Of a stretch of 64,000 nucleotides of DNA, positions 34,230 to 43,245 are shown piece after piece. Source of the stretch: Pseudomonas muyukensis (lineage in GTDB: Bacteria > Pseudomonadota > Gammaproteobacteria > Pseudomonadales > Pseudomonadaceae); NCBI RefSeq assembly GCF_019139535.1, contig NZ_CP077073.1, positions 1,249,001-1,313,000 of the forward strand, read 5' to 3'. The notes beneath the pieces are model-generated. The model ran no database searches. It was not told the DNA's origin and worked only from the letters and a program-made list of their open reading frames with translations. Made by a program: the position numbers and the translations under genes. Numbering within the stretch: position 1 is the stretch's first letter; each line of letters begins with the position of its first letter.

Positions 34230-36296
34230 TCAGAAGCTGAAGTCGACCTTGGTCCAGAAGGTCCTGCCTGGCTCGTTGACCGGCTGCACGCTGTTCGCCG
34301 GGTAGCCGAACCCGGCGTTCCCGGCCAGGTTCAGGTGCTCGGCGTAGGTTTTGTCGAACAGGTTGTCGACGCCCGCGCTGAGCTTGAGGTTGTTGTTCAC
34401 CTTGTAGGCACCGTTGAGGGAAAACACGCCGAAGCCGGCGCTCTTGTCGTAGTCCTTGCCCACCACGTTGCCCTGGTTCTGGGCGATGCGGTTCTGCTCG
34501 GCCACCAGGCGCCACAGGGCGCCGACGCTCCAGGTGTCGCGGCTGTAGGTCAGGCCCAGGCGGCTTTCCAGCGGTGGCATCTGTGGCAGGGCCTTGCCGT
34601 CGCTGCTGTTCTTGCCCCAGGCGTAGGCCAGGGTGGCGTCGGCTTTCCAGTTGTCGGTCAGCCTGTAGGCCGCGCCCAGTTCGCCGCCCATGATGCGGGC
34701 GTCGATGTTCTGCGCCTGGGAGGTGAGGTTGCCCATCATGTTGCGTTGGTAGTCGAACAGGATGTAGTCGCGGATCTGGCCAACATAGCCCGATGCCCAG
34801 GCTTCCAGGCGCTCGTCGCGGTACTGGATGCCGAAGTCGAGCTGGGTGGTCTTCTCCGGCTTGATGCCGTCGAAGGCGTTTACCGAGCCGGCCGGGGCGC
34901 GCTTGGGCGAGAACAGCTCCCAGTAGTCAGGGAAGCGCTGGGTGTGGCCGAGGCCGATGTAGGTGGTGGCGGGGATCGCCGCCAGGTCGTGCTCGTAGCG
35001 TATGAAACCGCTGGGCAGGGTGTCGGCGCGGGTGTCGCCCTCGGTGGCGCTGCCTTTGCGGAAGTCGCGGGCCGAGGCGCGGTCCAGGCGGGCGCCGGTG
35101 ATCAGGCGATCCTCGCCGGTCGCATACCAGGTGAGCTCGCCGAAGGCGCCGTAGTTGTGGAAGTCGGCATCCTTGGTCCAGGGCTGGCCCTTGTGCGCGT
35201 TGACGCCCATGCCACCGCGCTGGCGGTGCTCGTTGGTCTGCGCGTCGATGCCGCTGATCAGCTGCACGTCAGCCCAGCGCCAGGTGGCCTTGATGCGCGC
35301 GCCCATGGTCCGGCGGTCGACGTTGCTGACCATGGGCATGCCCATCATGCCGCTGCCCGACGGGGTGCGCAGGGTGTAGTTGTCCATCACGTGGTCGGCG
35401 TAGTTGTAGTAGACCTGCGCCTCGACCTTGTCGAGCACCTCGCCGATATTGGATTTTTCGAAACGCAGCCCCAGGCTTTCGCGCTTGAACTGCGAGCCGT
35501 CCATGCCGCGCCCGGCGGAGCGGGCCTCGCCATCGCCCTTGCCGGCGGTCAGCTCGAGCAGGGTGTCGGCGTCCGGGGTCCAGCCGAGGGTGACGTCGCC
35601 GTTCCACTTGTCCCAGCGTGACGGCACGGTGTCGCCGTTGCCGTCCTCGAAGTCGTCCGAGTGCGACTGGTTGCCGACGAAGCGCACATAGCCGAGCTGG
35701 TTGCCGGCCGCAGCGTCGAGCACCTTGTCGAAGCGGCCGTTGGAGCCGGCCAGCATGCTGGCGTTGACCCGGCTGCCCAGCTCGCCGAATTTCTCCGGGT
35801 CACGTTCGAACAGGATGGTGCCGGCGGAGCCGCCGGGGCCCCAGATCACGCTCTGCGGGCCCTTGATCACGGTGAGGCGGTCGTAGGTTTCCGGCGAGAT
35901 GTACGAGGTTGGCGCGTCCATGCGGCCCGGGCAGGCGCCGAGCATCATGCCGCCGTTGGTGAGGATGTTCAGGCGCGAGCCGAACATGCCGCGCAGCACC
36001 GGGTCGCCGTTGGTGCCGCCGGCGCGGATCACCGAGAACCCGGGGATGGTCTTGAGGTAGTCGCCGCCGTCGCTGGCCGGCACCGGCTGGCGCGGGTCCT
36101 TGGGGTTGGTGACCACGGTCAGCGGCGAGCTTGGGGCGATGGCGGTGATCACCGTCGGGCTCAGCTCGGCGGTGTCGTGCACATGGCCTTCATGGCCGGT
36201 TTCGGCGGCCAGGGCCAGTGGCGCGAGCAGCGAGCCGCACAGCACGGCGATGGTCCCACGCAGGGAAAGGGCAAAAACAGGGGTGCAGCCGGACAT
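34230..36296 (-). CDS. oprC: TonB-dependent copper receptor, OprC-like
   Basis: 688 residues: signal peptide to about residue 30 (LAPLALA), a His-containing N-terminal segment (ETGHEGHVHD), plug domain (GDYLKTIPGFSVIRAGGTNGDPVLRGM) and a 22-strand barrel ending in the terminal Phe (TKVDFSF). The copper site described for P. aeruginosa OprC, CxxxM plus HxM, is intact: Cys122-Met126 (CPGRM) and His302-Met304 (HVM). It imports copper across the outer membrane with TonB. It follows DUF2946 and PCuAC genes and precedes the PepSY gene. Confidence 0.93.
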   Translation of the reverse strand: MSGCTPVFALSLRGTIAVLCGSLLAPLALAAETGHEGHVHDTAELSPTVITAIAPSSPLTVVTNPKDPRQPVPASDGGDYLKTIPGFSVIRAGGTNGDPVLRGMFGSRLNILTNGGMMLGACPGRMDAPTSYISPETYDRLTVIKGPQSVIWGPGGSAGTILFERDPEKFGELGSRVNASMLAGSNGRFDKVLDAAAGNQLGYVRFVGNQSHSDDFEDGNGDTVPSRWDKWNGDVTLGWTPDADTLLELTAGKGDGEARSAGRGMDGSQFKRESLGLRFEKSNIGEVLDKVEAQVYYNYADHVMDNYTLRTPSGSGMMGMPMVSNVDRRTMGARIKATWRWADVQLISGIDAQTNEHRQRGGMGVNAHKGQPWTKDADFHNYGAFGELTWYATGEDRLITGARLDRASARDFRKGSATEGDTRADTLPSGFIRYEHDLAAIPATTYIGLGHTQRFPDYWELFSPKRAPAGSVNAFDGIKPEKTTQLDFGIQYRDERLEAWASGYVGQIRDYILFDYQRNMMGNLTSQAQNIDARIMGGELGAAYRLTDNWKADATLAYAWGKNSSDGKALPQMPPLESRLGLTYSRDTWSVGALWRLVAEQNRIAQNQGNVVGKDYDKSAGFGVFSLNGAYKVNNNLKLSAGVDNLFDKTYAEHLNLAGNAGFGYPANSVQPVNEPGRTFWTKVDFSF

Positions 36297-36365
36297 AATG
36301 ATTCCAGTCGATCAGTCATGAGTCAGCGCGAAGCCTCCTGGCTTCGGGCATTGATAGCGTTGTGT

Positions 36366-36797
36366 TCAGACGAGGATCGAAAGGGGTGGCGCGCGGCTGC
36401 GGGCGCCGGGGAATACAGCCTGCCGGGCATGGCCCTGGCGCGTGGCATTGGTGAGATGGACGGGAGGCAGTTGGCTGCCGGCGCTGAGCGGGCTGAGGGT
36501 CTGGGGCAGGGCGGGGCAGTTGAACAGCAGGCTGCAGTAGCCGCACTTCTCCCACATGACATGCAGCTGGCCATCGTTGCCGTGGCCGTGGTGCGCGTCG
36601 TGACCCTGCGCCATGGGCATGCTCATCGACATGTCCATGGGCATGGCCATGCCGGCGTGGTGCTCCATCGGCATCGACTGGGAAACCAGCGGGCCGATGA
36701 AGATCATCCACATGGCGAACAGGCTCAGCCAGCCGCCACCGACGCGCCTGCGATCAGGGCGGGTGCTGCGGGCGGAGCTGTAGCGCGGCAGGCTCAT
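36366..36797 (-). CDS. DUF2946 family His/Met-rich protein
   Basis: 143 residues. One N-terminal membrane segment or signal anchor (GWLSLFAMWMIFIGPLVSQ) leads into a striking metal-binding stretch, HHAGMAMPMDMSMSMPMAQG then HDAHHGHGND, and a CGYC pair (WEKCGYCSLLFNCP). DUF2946 proteins accompany copper genes in many Pseudomonas. The composition implies periplasmic Cu(I)/Cu(II) binding. It lies 20 bases downstream of the PCuAC gene stop and 69 bases upstream of the oprC start. Confidence 0.85.
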   Translation of the reverse strand: MSLPRYSSARSTRPDRRRVGGGWLSLFAMWMIFIGPLVSQSMPMEHHAGMAMPMDMSMSMPMAQGHDAHHGHGNDGQLHVMWEKCGYCSLLFNCPALPQTLSPLSAGSQLPPVHLTNATRQGHARQAVFPGARSRAPPLSILV

Positions 36798-36817
36798 GGC
36801 GAGCGCCTGTCAGTCGG

Positions 36818-37303
36818 TCAGTGCGCGTGCTCGTGCGCTGCGCCTTGCTCGGCCGGAGGTTGCTTCTGCACGGCGACATCGACGGTGACGTCACCGGCTT
36901 TCTCGAAATGCAGGGTCAGCGGGAAGCGCTTGCCGTCGGTGAGCAGGCTGCGGTCCTTGGGCTGCATGATCATCACGTGGTAGGCGCTGGGGGCGAAGGT
37001 CAGGTCCTTGCCTGCGGGCACCACCACGCTCTGCACCTGTTGCATCTTCATGGCGCCGGCGGCGCTCATCACGTGCTCGTGCAGCTGGGCGTCGTCGGTG
37101 ATTGGGCTGTTTACCGAGAGCAGGCGGTCGTCGGCCTTGCCGTTGTTGTGCACGACGAAGTAGGCCGCCACATTAGGTGCGTTCGGCGGCAGTTCCAGCG
37201 ACCAGGGGTGGGCGATGTGCAGGTCGCCGACGCTGTATTCGTGGGCGTTGGCGTAGGCGCCGGGCAGCAGCAGGGCGGCCAGGACGAGGGCTTGCTTGAG
37301 CAT
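36818..37303 (-). CDS. Periplasmic copper chaperone PCuAC
   Basis: 161 residues with signal peptide (QALVLAALLLPGAYANA). The mature protein has the PCuAC cupredoxin-like fold: VGDLHIAHPWSLELPPNAPNVAAYFVVHN, then metal ligands around His75/His77 and Met85/Met87 (LHEHVMSAAGAMKM) and His109-Val-Met111, with exactly 21 residues between Met87 and His109 as in the x21HxM pattern. A C-terminal HEHAH adds sites. PCuAC delivers Cu(I), classically to cytochrome oxidase CuA. GGAG precedes the ATG. Confidence 0.93.
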   Translation of the reverse strand: MLKQALVLAALLLPGAYANAHEYSVGDLHIAHPWSLELPPNAPNVAAYFVVHNNGKADDRLLSVNSPITDDAQLHEHVMSAAGAMKMQQVQSVVVPAGKDLTFAPSAYHVMIMQPKDRSLLTDGKRFPLTLHFEKAGDVTVDVAVQKQPPAEQGAAHEHAH

Positions 37304-37349
37304 GGTGAGTCTCCGGTCTGTTCAGGTTCTGATGGACAGCGTAGTGAAC

Positions 37350-37739
37350 TCAGGCCAGTGGAGAGGCACGGGGATTGAGCGCGGGCCAGAGCTGGCGCGG
37401 CGTGGGTTGGTAGTCGGCGAGGTGTGGCAGGTGCCCGGCGGGTAGCCGCGGCGGGTTGTGCAGCTGTGGCGGGTCGACGGGCAAGGCCAGCAAGGGCGCC
37501 GCGCCCAGGCAGCACCAGCAGTTCATCATGCTGGCGCTGTCGTCGCTTTGCGGCCCCAGGTCGATCTTGGCCAGGGCCTGGACATCGACCTTGGCCTTGT
37601 TGGCCATGCTGGAGCAGAAAGCCCCCCACAGCAGCTGTTCGGCCGGGCCCTTGGGCGCGGCAGAGGACAGCGGCATGGCCAGCAGGTTGAACAGCACTGC
37701 AAGGCAGGCTATCCAGGCGATGTGCCGACGTGGGGGCAT
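37350..37739 (-). CDS. DUF2946 family protein
   Basis: 129 residues. N-terminal signal or anchor (IAWIACLAVLFNLLAMPLSSA), then a short domain with MNCWCCLG, a cysteine cluster suited to metal binding, and a proline-rich end. First gene of the copper operon on the minus strand; PCuAC follows after 46 bases. It shares the family but little sequence with the second DUF2946 gene, which is Met/His-rich rather than Cys-rich. Confidence 0.8.
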   Translation of the reverse strand: MPPRRHIAWIACLAVLFNLLAMPLSSAAPKGPAEQLLWGAFCSSMANKAKVDVQALAKIDLGPQSDDSASMMNCWCCLGAAPLLALPVDPPQLHNPPRLPAGHLPHLADYQPTPRQLWPALNPRASPLA

Positions 37740-37847
37740 GGAGAGATCCGGTCAGGAATCGTGATGGCTATTGTACGGCGGAGTATAGGTAAAAATGCCG
37801 GGGTGCGGTGAAGTGCCGCACCTGGGGCCTATTACTGGCGCGATCGT

Positions 37848-37936
37848 CGTAGGCGCCGGCCTTGCCGGCGAACACCGGCATAGCCGGTGCAATCCTCCGT
37901 GGCGCCTGGTTCGCCAGCAAGGCTGGCTCCTACGGG
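37848..37936. repeat. REP-like cluster (GCCGGC family)
   Basis: GTAGGCGCCGGCCTTGCCGGC, ACCGGCATAGCCGGT, then GGTTCGCCAGCAAGGCTGGC. Between the copper operon promoter side and the QmcA gene's 3' end. Confidence 0.75.
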
Positions 37937-37950
37937 ATGGAACGGGGCTA

Positions 37951-38805
37951 TCAGGCCTTGCCGCGGCCCAGCAGCCCGCGCACGGTCTCTTGCAGGTCGG
38001 CCGGCAGCACCACGACTTTCGCATTGTCGCTACCCGCCAGGTTCTCCATCGCGCCGATGTAGCGCTCGCCCAGCAGGTACATGGCCGGCACGGTCTCGCT
38101 GCCCACCGCTTCCTTGACCAGGGTGATCGCCCGGGCCGAGGCTTCTGCCAGGTTGACCTGGGCCTCGGCGTCCAGCTTGGCGGCTTGCAGGCGTGCCTCG
38201 GCCTCGAGGATCGCCGCCTGCTTGTTGCCTTCGGCGCGGGTCACGTCGGCTTTACGCTCGCGCTCGGCGGCGGCCTGGCGCTCCATGGCGGTCTGCATGC
38301 TCGGCGACGGCTTGATGTCCTGGATCTCCACCGAGCGCACGGTCACGCCCCAGTCTTCGGTCTGCTCGGACATCGCCTCGCGCAGGCGCGCCTTGATCTG
38401 CTCGCGGCTGGACAGCGCCTCGTCCAGGTCCATGGCGCCGACGATGGCGCGCAGCGAGGTCATGGTCAGGCTGGTCACGGCGAACGAGAAGTTCTGCACG
38501 CCGTAGGAGGCCTTCTGCGGGTCGACCACCTTGGCGAAGCACAGGGCGTTGGCGACGATCACCGCGTTGTCCTTGGTGATGATCTCCTGTTGCTGCACGT
38601 CGAGGATGATGTCCTTGGTCGGCAGGCGGTAGGCGACCACGTCCATGTATGGAATGACGATGTTCAGGCCCGGCTTGAGGGTGCTGTGGTAGCGGCCCAG
38701 GCGCTCGACGATCCATTCCTCGCCCTGGGGCACGATGCGCACGCCCTTGAACACGGTGATCAGTACGAATGCGGCGAGGGTGCCGACGACGATGAGGCTG
38801 GTCAT
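37951..38805 (-). CDS. SPFH/Band 7 (stomatin/QmcA) protein
   Basis: 284 residues. One N-terminal membrane helix (LIVVGTLAAFVLITVF) followed by the SPFH domain (VRIVPQGEEWIVERLGRYHSTLKPGLNIVIPYMD, QQQEIITKDNAVIVANA) and an alanine/glutamate-rich coiled coil (RQAAAERERKADVTRAEGNKQAAILEAEARLQAAKLDAEAQ). Such proteins form membrane-bound oligomeric cages around FtsH or other partners. It follows an NfeD gene with 27 bases between, the standard stomatin-NfeD pair. Confidence 0.93.
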   Translation of the reverse strand: MTSLIVVGTLAAFVLITVFKGVRIVPQGEEWIVERLGRYHSTLKPGLNIVIPYMDVVAYRLPTKDIILDVQQQEIITKDNAVIVANALCFAKVVDPQKASYGVQNFSFAVTSLTMTSLRAIVGAMDLDEALSSREQIKARLREAMSEQTEDWGVTVRSVEIQDIKPSPSMQTAMERQAAAERERKADVTRAEGNKQAAILEAEARLQAAKLDAEAQVNLAEASARAITLVKEAVGSETVPAMYLLGERYIGAMENLAGSDNAKVVVLPADLQETVRGLLGRGKA

Positions 38806-38832
38806 GCTTGCGAACTTCCTTTTAGTGCGGAT

Positions 38833-39270
38833 TCAGGCCCGGGTGACCCGGGCGGTGTTGCCTTCGATGGCGGCCAGGCGCACGCGCTCGCCGGCGGGGA
38901 TATCGCTGTCCGAGATACAGGTCCATTCCTCGTTGCCGAGGATTGGCTTCTGGAAACGCACGCGGCCTTTCTGGAACTGCGACACCGCGGCGGTCAGCAG
39001 GCCGACCTCGCCGATCACGCTATCGGCGGTCCAGCGCACGTCCGGCTTCTTGCGCCGGAACACCTTGAACCAGAGCACGGTGGTGATCGACGAGAACACC
39101 ACCCACAGCACACCCTGCATATCGAGTTGCAGGCCGGGGGCGAGCAGCGAGACGAACGACACCAGCACGGCACCGATGCCGAACCAGAGGATGAAGAAGG
39201 TGGGGAGCACCAGTTCCAGCAGGATCAGGGCCACGCCGAAGACGAGCCAGATCCACCATTGCATTTCCAT
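38833..39270 (-). CDS. NfeD family membrane protein
   Basis: 145 residues from the ATG at 39270 (MEMQWWIWLVFGVALILLELVLPTFFILWFGIGAVLVSF). Three N-terminal hydrophobic helices and a C-terminal OB-fold domain (VGLLTAAVSQFQKGRVRFQKPILGNEEWTCISDSDIPAGERVRLAAIEGNTARV). This is the short NfeD1b form, lacking the ClpP-like protease. It pairs with the downstream SPFH protein in a membrane quality-control or organisation role. Confidence 0.92.
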   Translation of the reverse strand: MEMQWWIWLVFGVALILLELVLPTFFILWFGIGAVLVSFVSLLAPGLQLDMQGVLWVVFSSITTVLWFKVFRRKKPDVRWTADSVIGEVGLLTAAVSQFQKGRVRFQKPILGNEEWTCISDSDIPAGERVRLAAIEGNTARVTRA

Positions 39271-39342
39271 ATGGGCGCAGCCTTCCAGAAGGGGAGGGGT
39301 GATTGTACGGCAGGATAAAGGCACAGGGCCATCTCGTGGCCG

Positions 39343-39753
39343 TCAGCGTGTGTGTGTCACCCAGTCTTCCACACGCAACCCTGGTACACGCTGGAACTCG
39401 CGCAGGTTGTTGGTCACCAGCGTAAGGCCGCGAGCGCGGGCGTGGCCGGCAATCATTCTGTCGTAGGGGCCGATGGGCGTGCCGGCCTTGGCCAGCTCCG
39501 CACGTAGCTGCGCGGTGTGAGCGGCGCCCTGTATGTCGTAGTCAAGCACATCGAGCCGTGCGGCGAACCCCTCGACAATGGCCAGGTTACGTTCCGGCGC
39601 GGCGGATTTTTCCGCACCGTAGATCAGTTCCATCAGGGTTACCGTGCTGATGGCCAGTTGGCCGTGGTAGCGATTGAATGCATCGCGTACTACCTGTGGC
39701 TTGTTCTTGATGGTGAAAATGCAGATGTTGGTATCGAGCATGTACCTGAGCAT
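39343..39753 (-). CDS. vapC: VapC-type PIN-domain toxin
   Basis: 136 residues. PIN-domain acidic residues are intact: Asp7 (MLDTNICIF), Glu42 (TLMELIYGAE), Asp98 (GPYDRMIAGHA), and Asn115/116 (TNNLREF). VapC toxins cleave initiator tRNA or other RNAs with Mg2+. Its start overlaps the vapB stop by one base (TGATG), so toxin translation is coupled to the antitoxin's. Confidence 0.94.
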   Translation of the reverse strand: MLRYMLDTNICIFTIKNKPQVVRDAFNRYHGQLAISTVTLMELIYGAEKSAAPERNLAIVEGFAARLDVLDYDIQGAAHTAQLRAELAKAGTPIGPYDRMIAGHARARGLTLVTNNLREFQRVPGLRVEDWVTHTR

Positions 39754-39983
39754 CAGAACCCTTCGCGCTCCTGGTCGGCTGGCTGTTCCCTGCTGGCCAT
39801 GAAGTCCGCACTCACATCGTCACCCTCGAACCAGCTGTCCCAGCTTTCGCCGGCAGGCGAGATGATGCGCGAACGCCCCACCGCGACGATGTCCACGCGG
39901 GTGACGTCTTCTGGAAGAGCGAGGGCTTTTGGCATGCGGATAGCCTGGCTGCGGTTGCTTTTGAAGACTGCACCTTGCTCCAT
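39753..39983 (-). CDS. vapB: VapB-type antitoxin (AbrB/SpoVT fold)
   Basis: 76 residues from the ATG at 39983, with AAGGAGG upstream. The N-terminal half is a swapped-hairpin AbrB DNA-binding domain (AVFKSNRSQAIRMPKALALPEDVTRVDIVAVGRSRIISP). The C-terminal half (ESWDSWFEGDDVSADFMASREQ) is the acidic toxin-wrapping tail typical of VapB. It represses its own promoter, ideally as a VapBC complex. An ATG 25 codons upstream is not credible. Confidence 0.93.
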   Translation of the reverse strand: MEQGAVFKSNRSQAIRMPKALALPEDVTRVDIVAVGRSRIISPAGESWDSWFEGDDVSADFMASREQPADQEREGF

Positions 39984-40018
39984 GACGTGCCTCCTTGAAA
40001 GCGCAAAAGTATGTCCGG

Positions 40019-40046
40019 AGTTTAATCCGAGGAATGGATATGTCAA
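40019..40046 (-). promoter_or_regulatory. vapBC promoter overlapping the end of cobK
   Basis: TTGACA (40041-40046), 16 bases, TAAACT (40019-40024) on the minus strand. The spacer holds an imperfect dyad ATCC-N7-GGAT, a candidate VapBC operator. The -35 covers the cobK stop codon (40043-40045). Confidence 0.5.
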
Positions 40047-40783
40047 TGGGATATACAAGTCCTGGGCAGGCCCAGTGCCTCCAGTAGTGCGCCTGCATCC
40101 TGAAACGCCCGATCCACTTCCGGCAGCACCGGCCGCTTGAGCACCAGCACCGGGATACCTCGCTCCCGCGCCACCTCGAGCTTCGGCTCGGTGGCTGTGC
40201 TGCCACTGTTCTTGCTCACCAGTACGTCGATTCGCCGACGCTCGAACAAGGCACGTTCATCGTCGAGGCGGAACGGCCCGCGCGCACCGATCACCTCGCA
40301 GCGTTCATTGGCGGGGCAGGCCTCGAGGGCGCGCAGGGTCCAGAACTGGTGTGGCGGGATTTCGTCCAGGTGTTGCAGCGGTTCGCGGCCGAGGGTGAAC
40401 AGCGGTCGCTCGAAGGGGGCGAGCGTCTCGATCAGTTCGGCCCAGTCAGCCACTTCGCGCCAGTCATCCCCCGCCTGCGCCTGCCAGGCCGGGCGACGCA
40501 GTGCCCAGCAGGGGATGCCGGCGCTGGTGGCGGCCTGGGCGGCGTTGGCGCTGATCTGCGCGGCATAGGGATGGGTGGCGTCGATCAACAGGCCGATGCC
40601 TTCGGCGCGCAGGTAGTCGGCCAGGCCTTCGGCACCGCCATAGCCGCCGACCCGCACCTGGCAGGCCAGGTCCTGGGGAATGCGGCCGATGCCGGCGAGG
40701 CTGTAGACATGCTGCGGCCCCAACTGGCGGGCAATGGCCAGGGCTTCGGCAACGCCGCCGAGCAGCAGGATGCGCCCGTTCAT
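40043..40783 (-). CDS. cobK: Precorrin-6A reductase (CobK/CbiJ)
   Basis: 246 residues from the ATG at 40783, which overlaps the cbiD stop in ATGA. Rossmann-like start [17 protein letters not shown] (where many homologues have LLGGTxEA), [17 protein letters not shown] in the middle, and [30 protein letters not shown] near the C-terminus are CobK landmarks. It reduces precorrin-6A to precorrin-6B with NADPH. It is last in the minus-strand cob operon. Confidence 0.94.
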   Translation of the reverse strand: MNGRILLLGGVAEALAIARQLGPQHVYSLAGIGRIPQDLACQVRVGGYGGAEGLADYLRAEGIGLLIDATHPYAAQISANAAQAATSAGIPCWALRRPAWQAQAGDDWREVADWAELIETLAPFERPLFTLGREPLQHLDEIPPHQFWTLRALEACPANERCEVIGARGPFRLDDERALFERRRIDVLVSKNSGSTATEPKLEVARERGIPVLVLKRPVLPEVDRAFQDAGALLEALGLPRTCISH

Positions 40784-41874
40784 GCCACGCCCGCCTTGCC
40801 GACGATGCCGCCCTGGCGGTCGATGGCGAACACTTCGACCTGCACTTGGGCCGGCACCACGCTGCGGGCGAACAGCAGGGCATGGCGGCACACCTCGTCG
40901 CCCAGGGCGATGCCGGCGGCGTGCGCGAGGGCGAGGGCCTGCTGGCTGGTGTTGGCGGCGACGATCGCCTGTTGCAGCGCTGGGTCCGCGCCAATGGCCG
41001 CGGCCCAGCCCGCCAGCTGCGGCAGGTCGATGCTCGAATGGCGGCTGTGCAGGTCCATGTGCCCGGCCGCCAGCTTGCTGATCTTGCCGAAGCCGCCGCA
41101 TAGCGTGAGGCGTGGCACCGGCACCTTGCGCAGGTGCTTGAGCACCGCGCCGACGAAGTCGCCCATTTCGATCAGGGCGATCTCCGGCAGGTTGTAGACC
41201 CGGCGCATGGTGTCTTCGCTGGCGTTGCCGGTGCAGGCGGCGATATGGGTGTAGCCGTTGGTGTGGGCAACGTCGATGCCCTGGTGGATCGAGGCGATGT
41301 AGGCCGAACAGGAGAACGGCCGGACGATGCCGCTGGTACCGAGGATCGACAGCCCACCAAGGATGCCCAGGCGCGGGTTCATGGTCTTCAGGGCCAGCGC
41401 CTCGCCGCCCCGGACATTGACCGTGACTTCGAAACCGCCGTGATAGCCGCACTCGTTGGCCAGCTGTTGCAAGTGATCGCCGATCATCTTGCGCGGCACT
41501 GGGTTGATCGCCGGCTCTCCAACTGCCAGGACAAGCCCTGGGCGCGTCACGGTGCCCACGCCTGCGCCAGCGACGAAGCGCACGCCGGGCTCGGCCAGCA
41601 GGCGCACCTGGCTATAGAGCAGGGCGCCATGGGTGACATCGGGGTCGTCGCCGGCATCCTTCAGCGTGCCAGCCTCGGCGCCGTCGCCCTTGAGGTGGCA
41701 GAACTCCAGGCGCATCTGCACCACCTTGCCCTTGGGCAGGGTGATGTGCACCGCGTCATGGTGCTGGCCGGTCAGCAGCAGGCGCGCGGCGGCCAGGCTG
41801 GTGGCGGTGGCGCAGCTGCCGGTGGTCAGGCCGCTGCGCAGGGGCGCGGGCTGTTCGCGGGTCTCTTCACGCAT
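40780..41874 (-). CDS. cbiD: Cobalt-precorrin-5B (C1)-methyltransferase CbiD
   Basis: 364 residues. CbiD features: [23 protein letters not shown] at the N-terminus, [50 protein letters not shown], and [34 protein letters not shown]. It methylates C-1 of the corrin precursor with loss of acetaldehyde-derived carbon in the cobalt-early pathway, and replaces CobF here. It overlaps cobL by eight bases. Confidence 0.95.
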   Translation of the reverse strand: MREETREQPAPLRSGLTTGSCATATSLAAARLLLTGQHHDAVHITLPKGKVVQMRLEFCHLKGDGAEAGTLKDAGDDPDVTHGALLYSQVRLLAEPGVRFVAGAGVGTVTRPGLVLAVGEPAINPVPRKMIGDHLQQLANECGYHGGFEVTVNVRGGEALALKTMNPRLGILGGLSILGTSGIVRPFSCSAYIASIHQGIDVAHTNGYTHIAACTGNASEDTMRRVYNLPEIALIEMGDFVGAVLKHLRKVPVPRLTLCGGFGKISKLAAGHMDLHSRHSSIDLPQLAGWAAAIGADPALQQAIVAANTSQQALALAHAAGIALGDEVCRHALLFARSVVPAQVQVEVFAIDRQGGIVGKAGVA

Positions 41875-43078
41875 CGAGGGGCTTCACCACGTCCAGCAGG
41901 GTGATCGGCAGGGCCTGGCGCCAGGTGTCGAAGCTGCCCAGTGGCTGGGTGTGGGCGATATGGATACGGGTCAGGTCGCCGCCGTGCTGGTCGCGAAACT
42001 GCGCCAGGGCGACCTCGCTTTGCAGCGTGACGGCGTTGGCAACCAGGCGGCCGCCCGGCAGCAGGCGTTGCCAGCACAGCTCAAGCACGCCTTCGCGGGT
42101 GACGCCACCGCCGATGAAGATCGCGTGCGGGCGTTCCAGGCCGTGCAGGGCGTCCGGCGCCTTGCCGCGAATCAGCTGCAGGCCGGGTACACCGAGGGTG
42201 TCGCGGTTGTGTTCGATGAAGCCCTGGCGGCCTTCGTCGGCCTCGATGGCCAGGGCACGGCAGCTGGGGTGGGCGCGCATCCACTCGATGCCGATGGAAC
42301 CGCAGCCTGCCCCCACGTCCCACAGCAGCTCGCCCGGTTGCGGCGCCAGGCGTGCCAGGGTGATGGCGCGCACGTCGCGCTTGGTCAGCTGGCCGTCATG
42401 ATGGAAGGCGCTGTCAGGCAGGCCGGCCACCCGAGGCAGGCGCGGGGTGCCAGGCGTGGCCTGGCATTCGATGGCGACCAGGTTGAGCGTGGCGATGTCG
42501 GTGTGTGGCCAGTCGTCGGCGCTGCCGCTCAGCGTTCTTTCCTGTGGGCCACCGAGGTGTTCGAACACCTGGAGGCGGCTGGGGCCGAAGCCACGTTCGC
42601 GCAACTGCGCGGCAATGGCCGCGGGGCTGCTTTCGTCGTTGCTCAGCACCAGCAGGCGCACGCCGCTGTGCAGATGGGCATTGAGCGCGGCCAGCGGCCG
42701 GGCCACCAGCGACACCACCTGCACGTCCTGTAACGGCCAGCCCAGGCGGGCGGCGGCCAGGGCGCAGGAGGAGGGCATCGACAGCACTTGCAGCTCCTCG
42801 GCGGGAAGCTGGCGCGCCAGGCTGGCGCCGACGCCGAAGAACATCGGGTCGCCGCTGGCCAGCACGCAGACCGGCTCGCCGCGCAGGGCCATGACCGGGG
42901 TCAGGGAGAATGGGCTGGGCCAGGTCAGTTGCTCGGCGGTCACGCAGCGGGGTAGCAGGGCCAGCTGGCGCGGGCTGCCAAAGATCCGGGTGGCTGACAG
43001 CAGCGCGCGCCGGGCCTGTTTGCCCAGGCCGCTGAAACCGTCTTCGCCGATGCCTATTACTGTCAGCCAGGGGGCCAT
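41867..43078 (-). CDS. cobL: Precorrin-6Y C5,15-methyltransferase (CobL; CbiE-CbiT fusion)
   Basis: 403 residues in two domains. Residues about 1-200 are the CbiE tetrapyrrole methylase ([34 protein letters not shown]). Residues about 215-395 are the CbiT decarboxylating methyltransferase ([41 protein letters not shown]). It methylates C-5 and C-15 and decarboxylates the C-12 acetate. First gene of the minus-strand operon; a repeat and no recognisable cobalamin riboswitch lie upstream. Confidence 0.95.
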   Translation of the reverse strand: MAPWLTVIGIGEDGFSGLGKQARRALLSATRIFGSPRQLALLPRCVTAEQLTWPSPFSLTPVMALRGEPVCVLASGDPMFFGVGASLARQLPAEELQVLSMPSSCALAAARLGWPLQDVQVVSLVARPLAALNAHLHSGVRLLVLSNDESSPAAIAAQLRERGFGPSRLQVFEHLGGPQERTLSGSADDWPHTDIATLNLVAIECQATPGTPRLPRVAGLPDSAFHHDGQLTKRDVRAITLARLAPQPGELLWDVGAGCGSIGIEWMRAHPSCRALAIEADEGRQGFIEHNRDTLGVPGLQLIRGKAPDALHGLERPHAIFIGGGVTREGVLELCWQRLLPGGRLVANAVTLQSEVALAQFRDQHGGDLTRIHIAHTQPLGSFDTWRQALPITLLDVVKPLDA

Positions 43079-43101
43079 CTGTTCCTCGTACCAATCATTG
43101 A

Positions 43102-43157
43102 TCGCGGGGCAAGTCCGCCCCCTCGAAGTGACGTGGGAGCGGGCTTGCCCCGCGATG
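43102..43157. repeat. Inverted repeat between the divergent cob operons
   Basis: ATCGCGGGGCAAGTCCGC pairs with GCGGGCTTGCCCCGCGAT around a loop, a third short repeat type in this window. It lies just upstream of cobL. Confidence 0.7.
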
Positions 43158-43245
43158 CGTCTTAGCGTTCGACCACCGGTTTTTCATGCCGTCGGACAAA
43201 GCAGGCATAATACCGCGCCTTCTACACTGAAGCGCACTTTCACGA

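Noticed and set aside
43079..43245. Cobalamin riboswitch between the cob operons
   Set aside because: No B12-box-like segment or multi-stem leader was found by eye; only an inverted repeat is evident.
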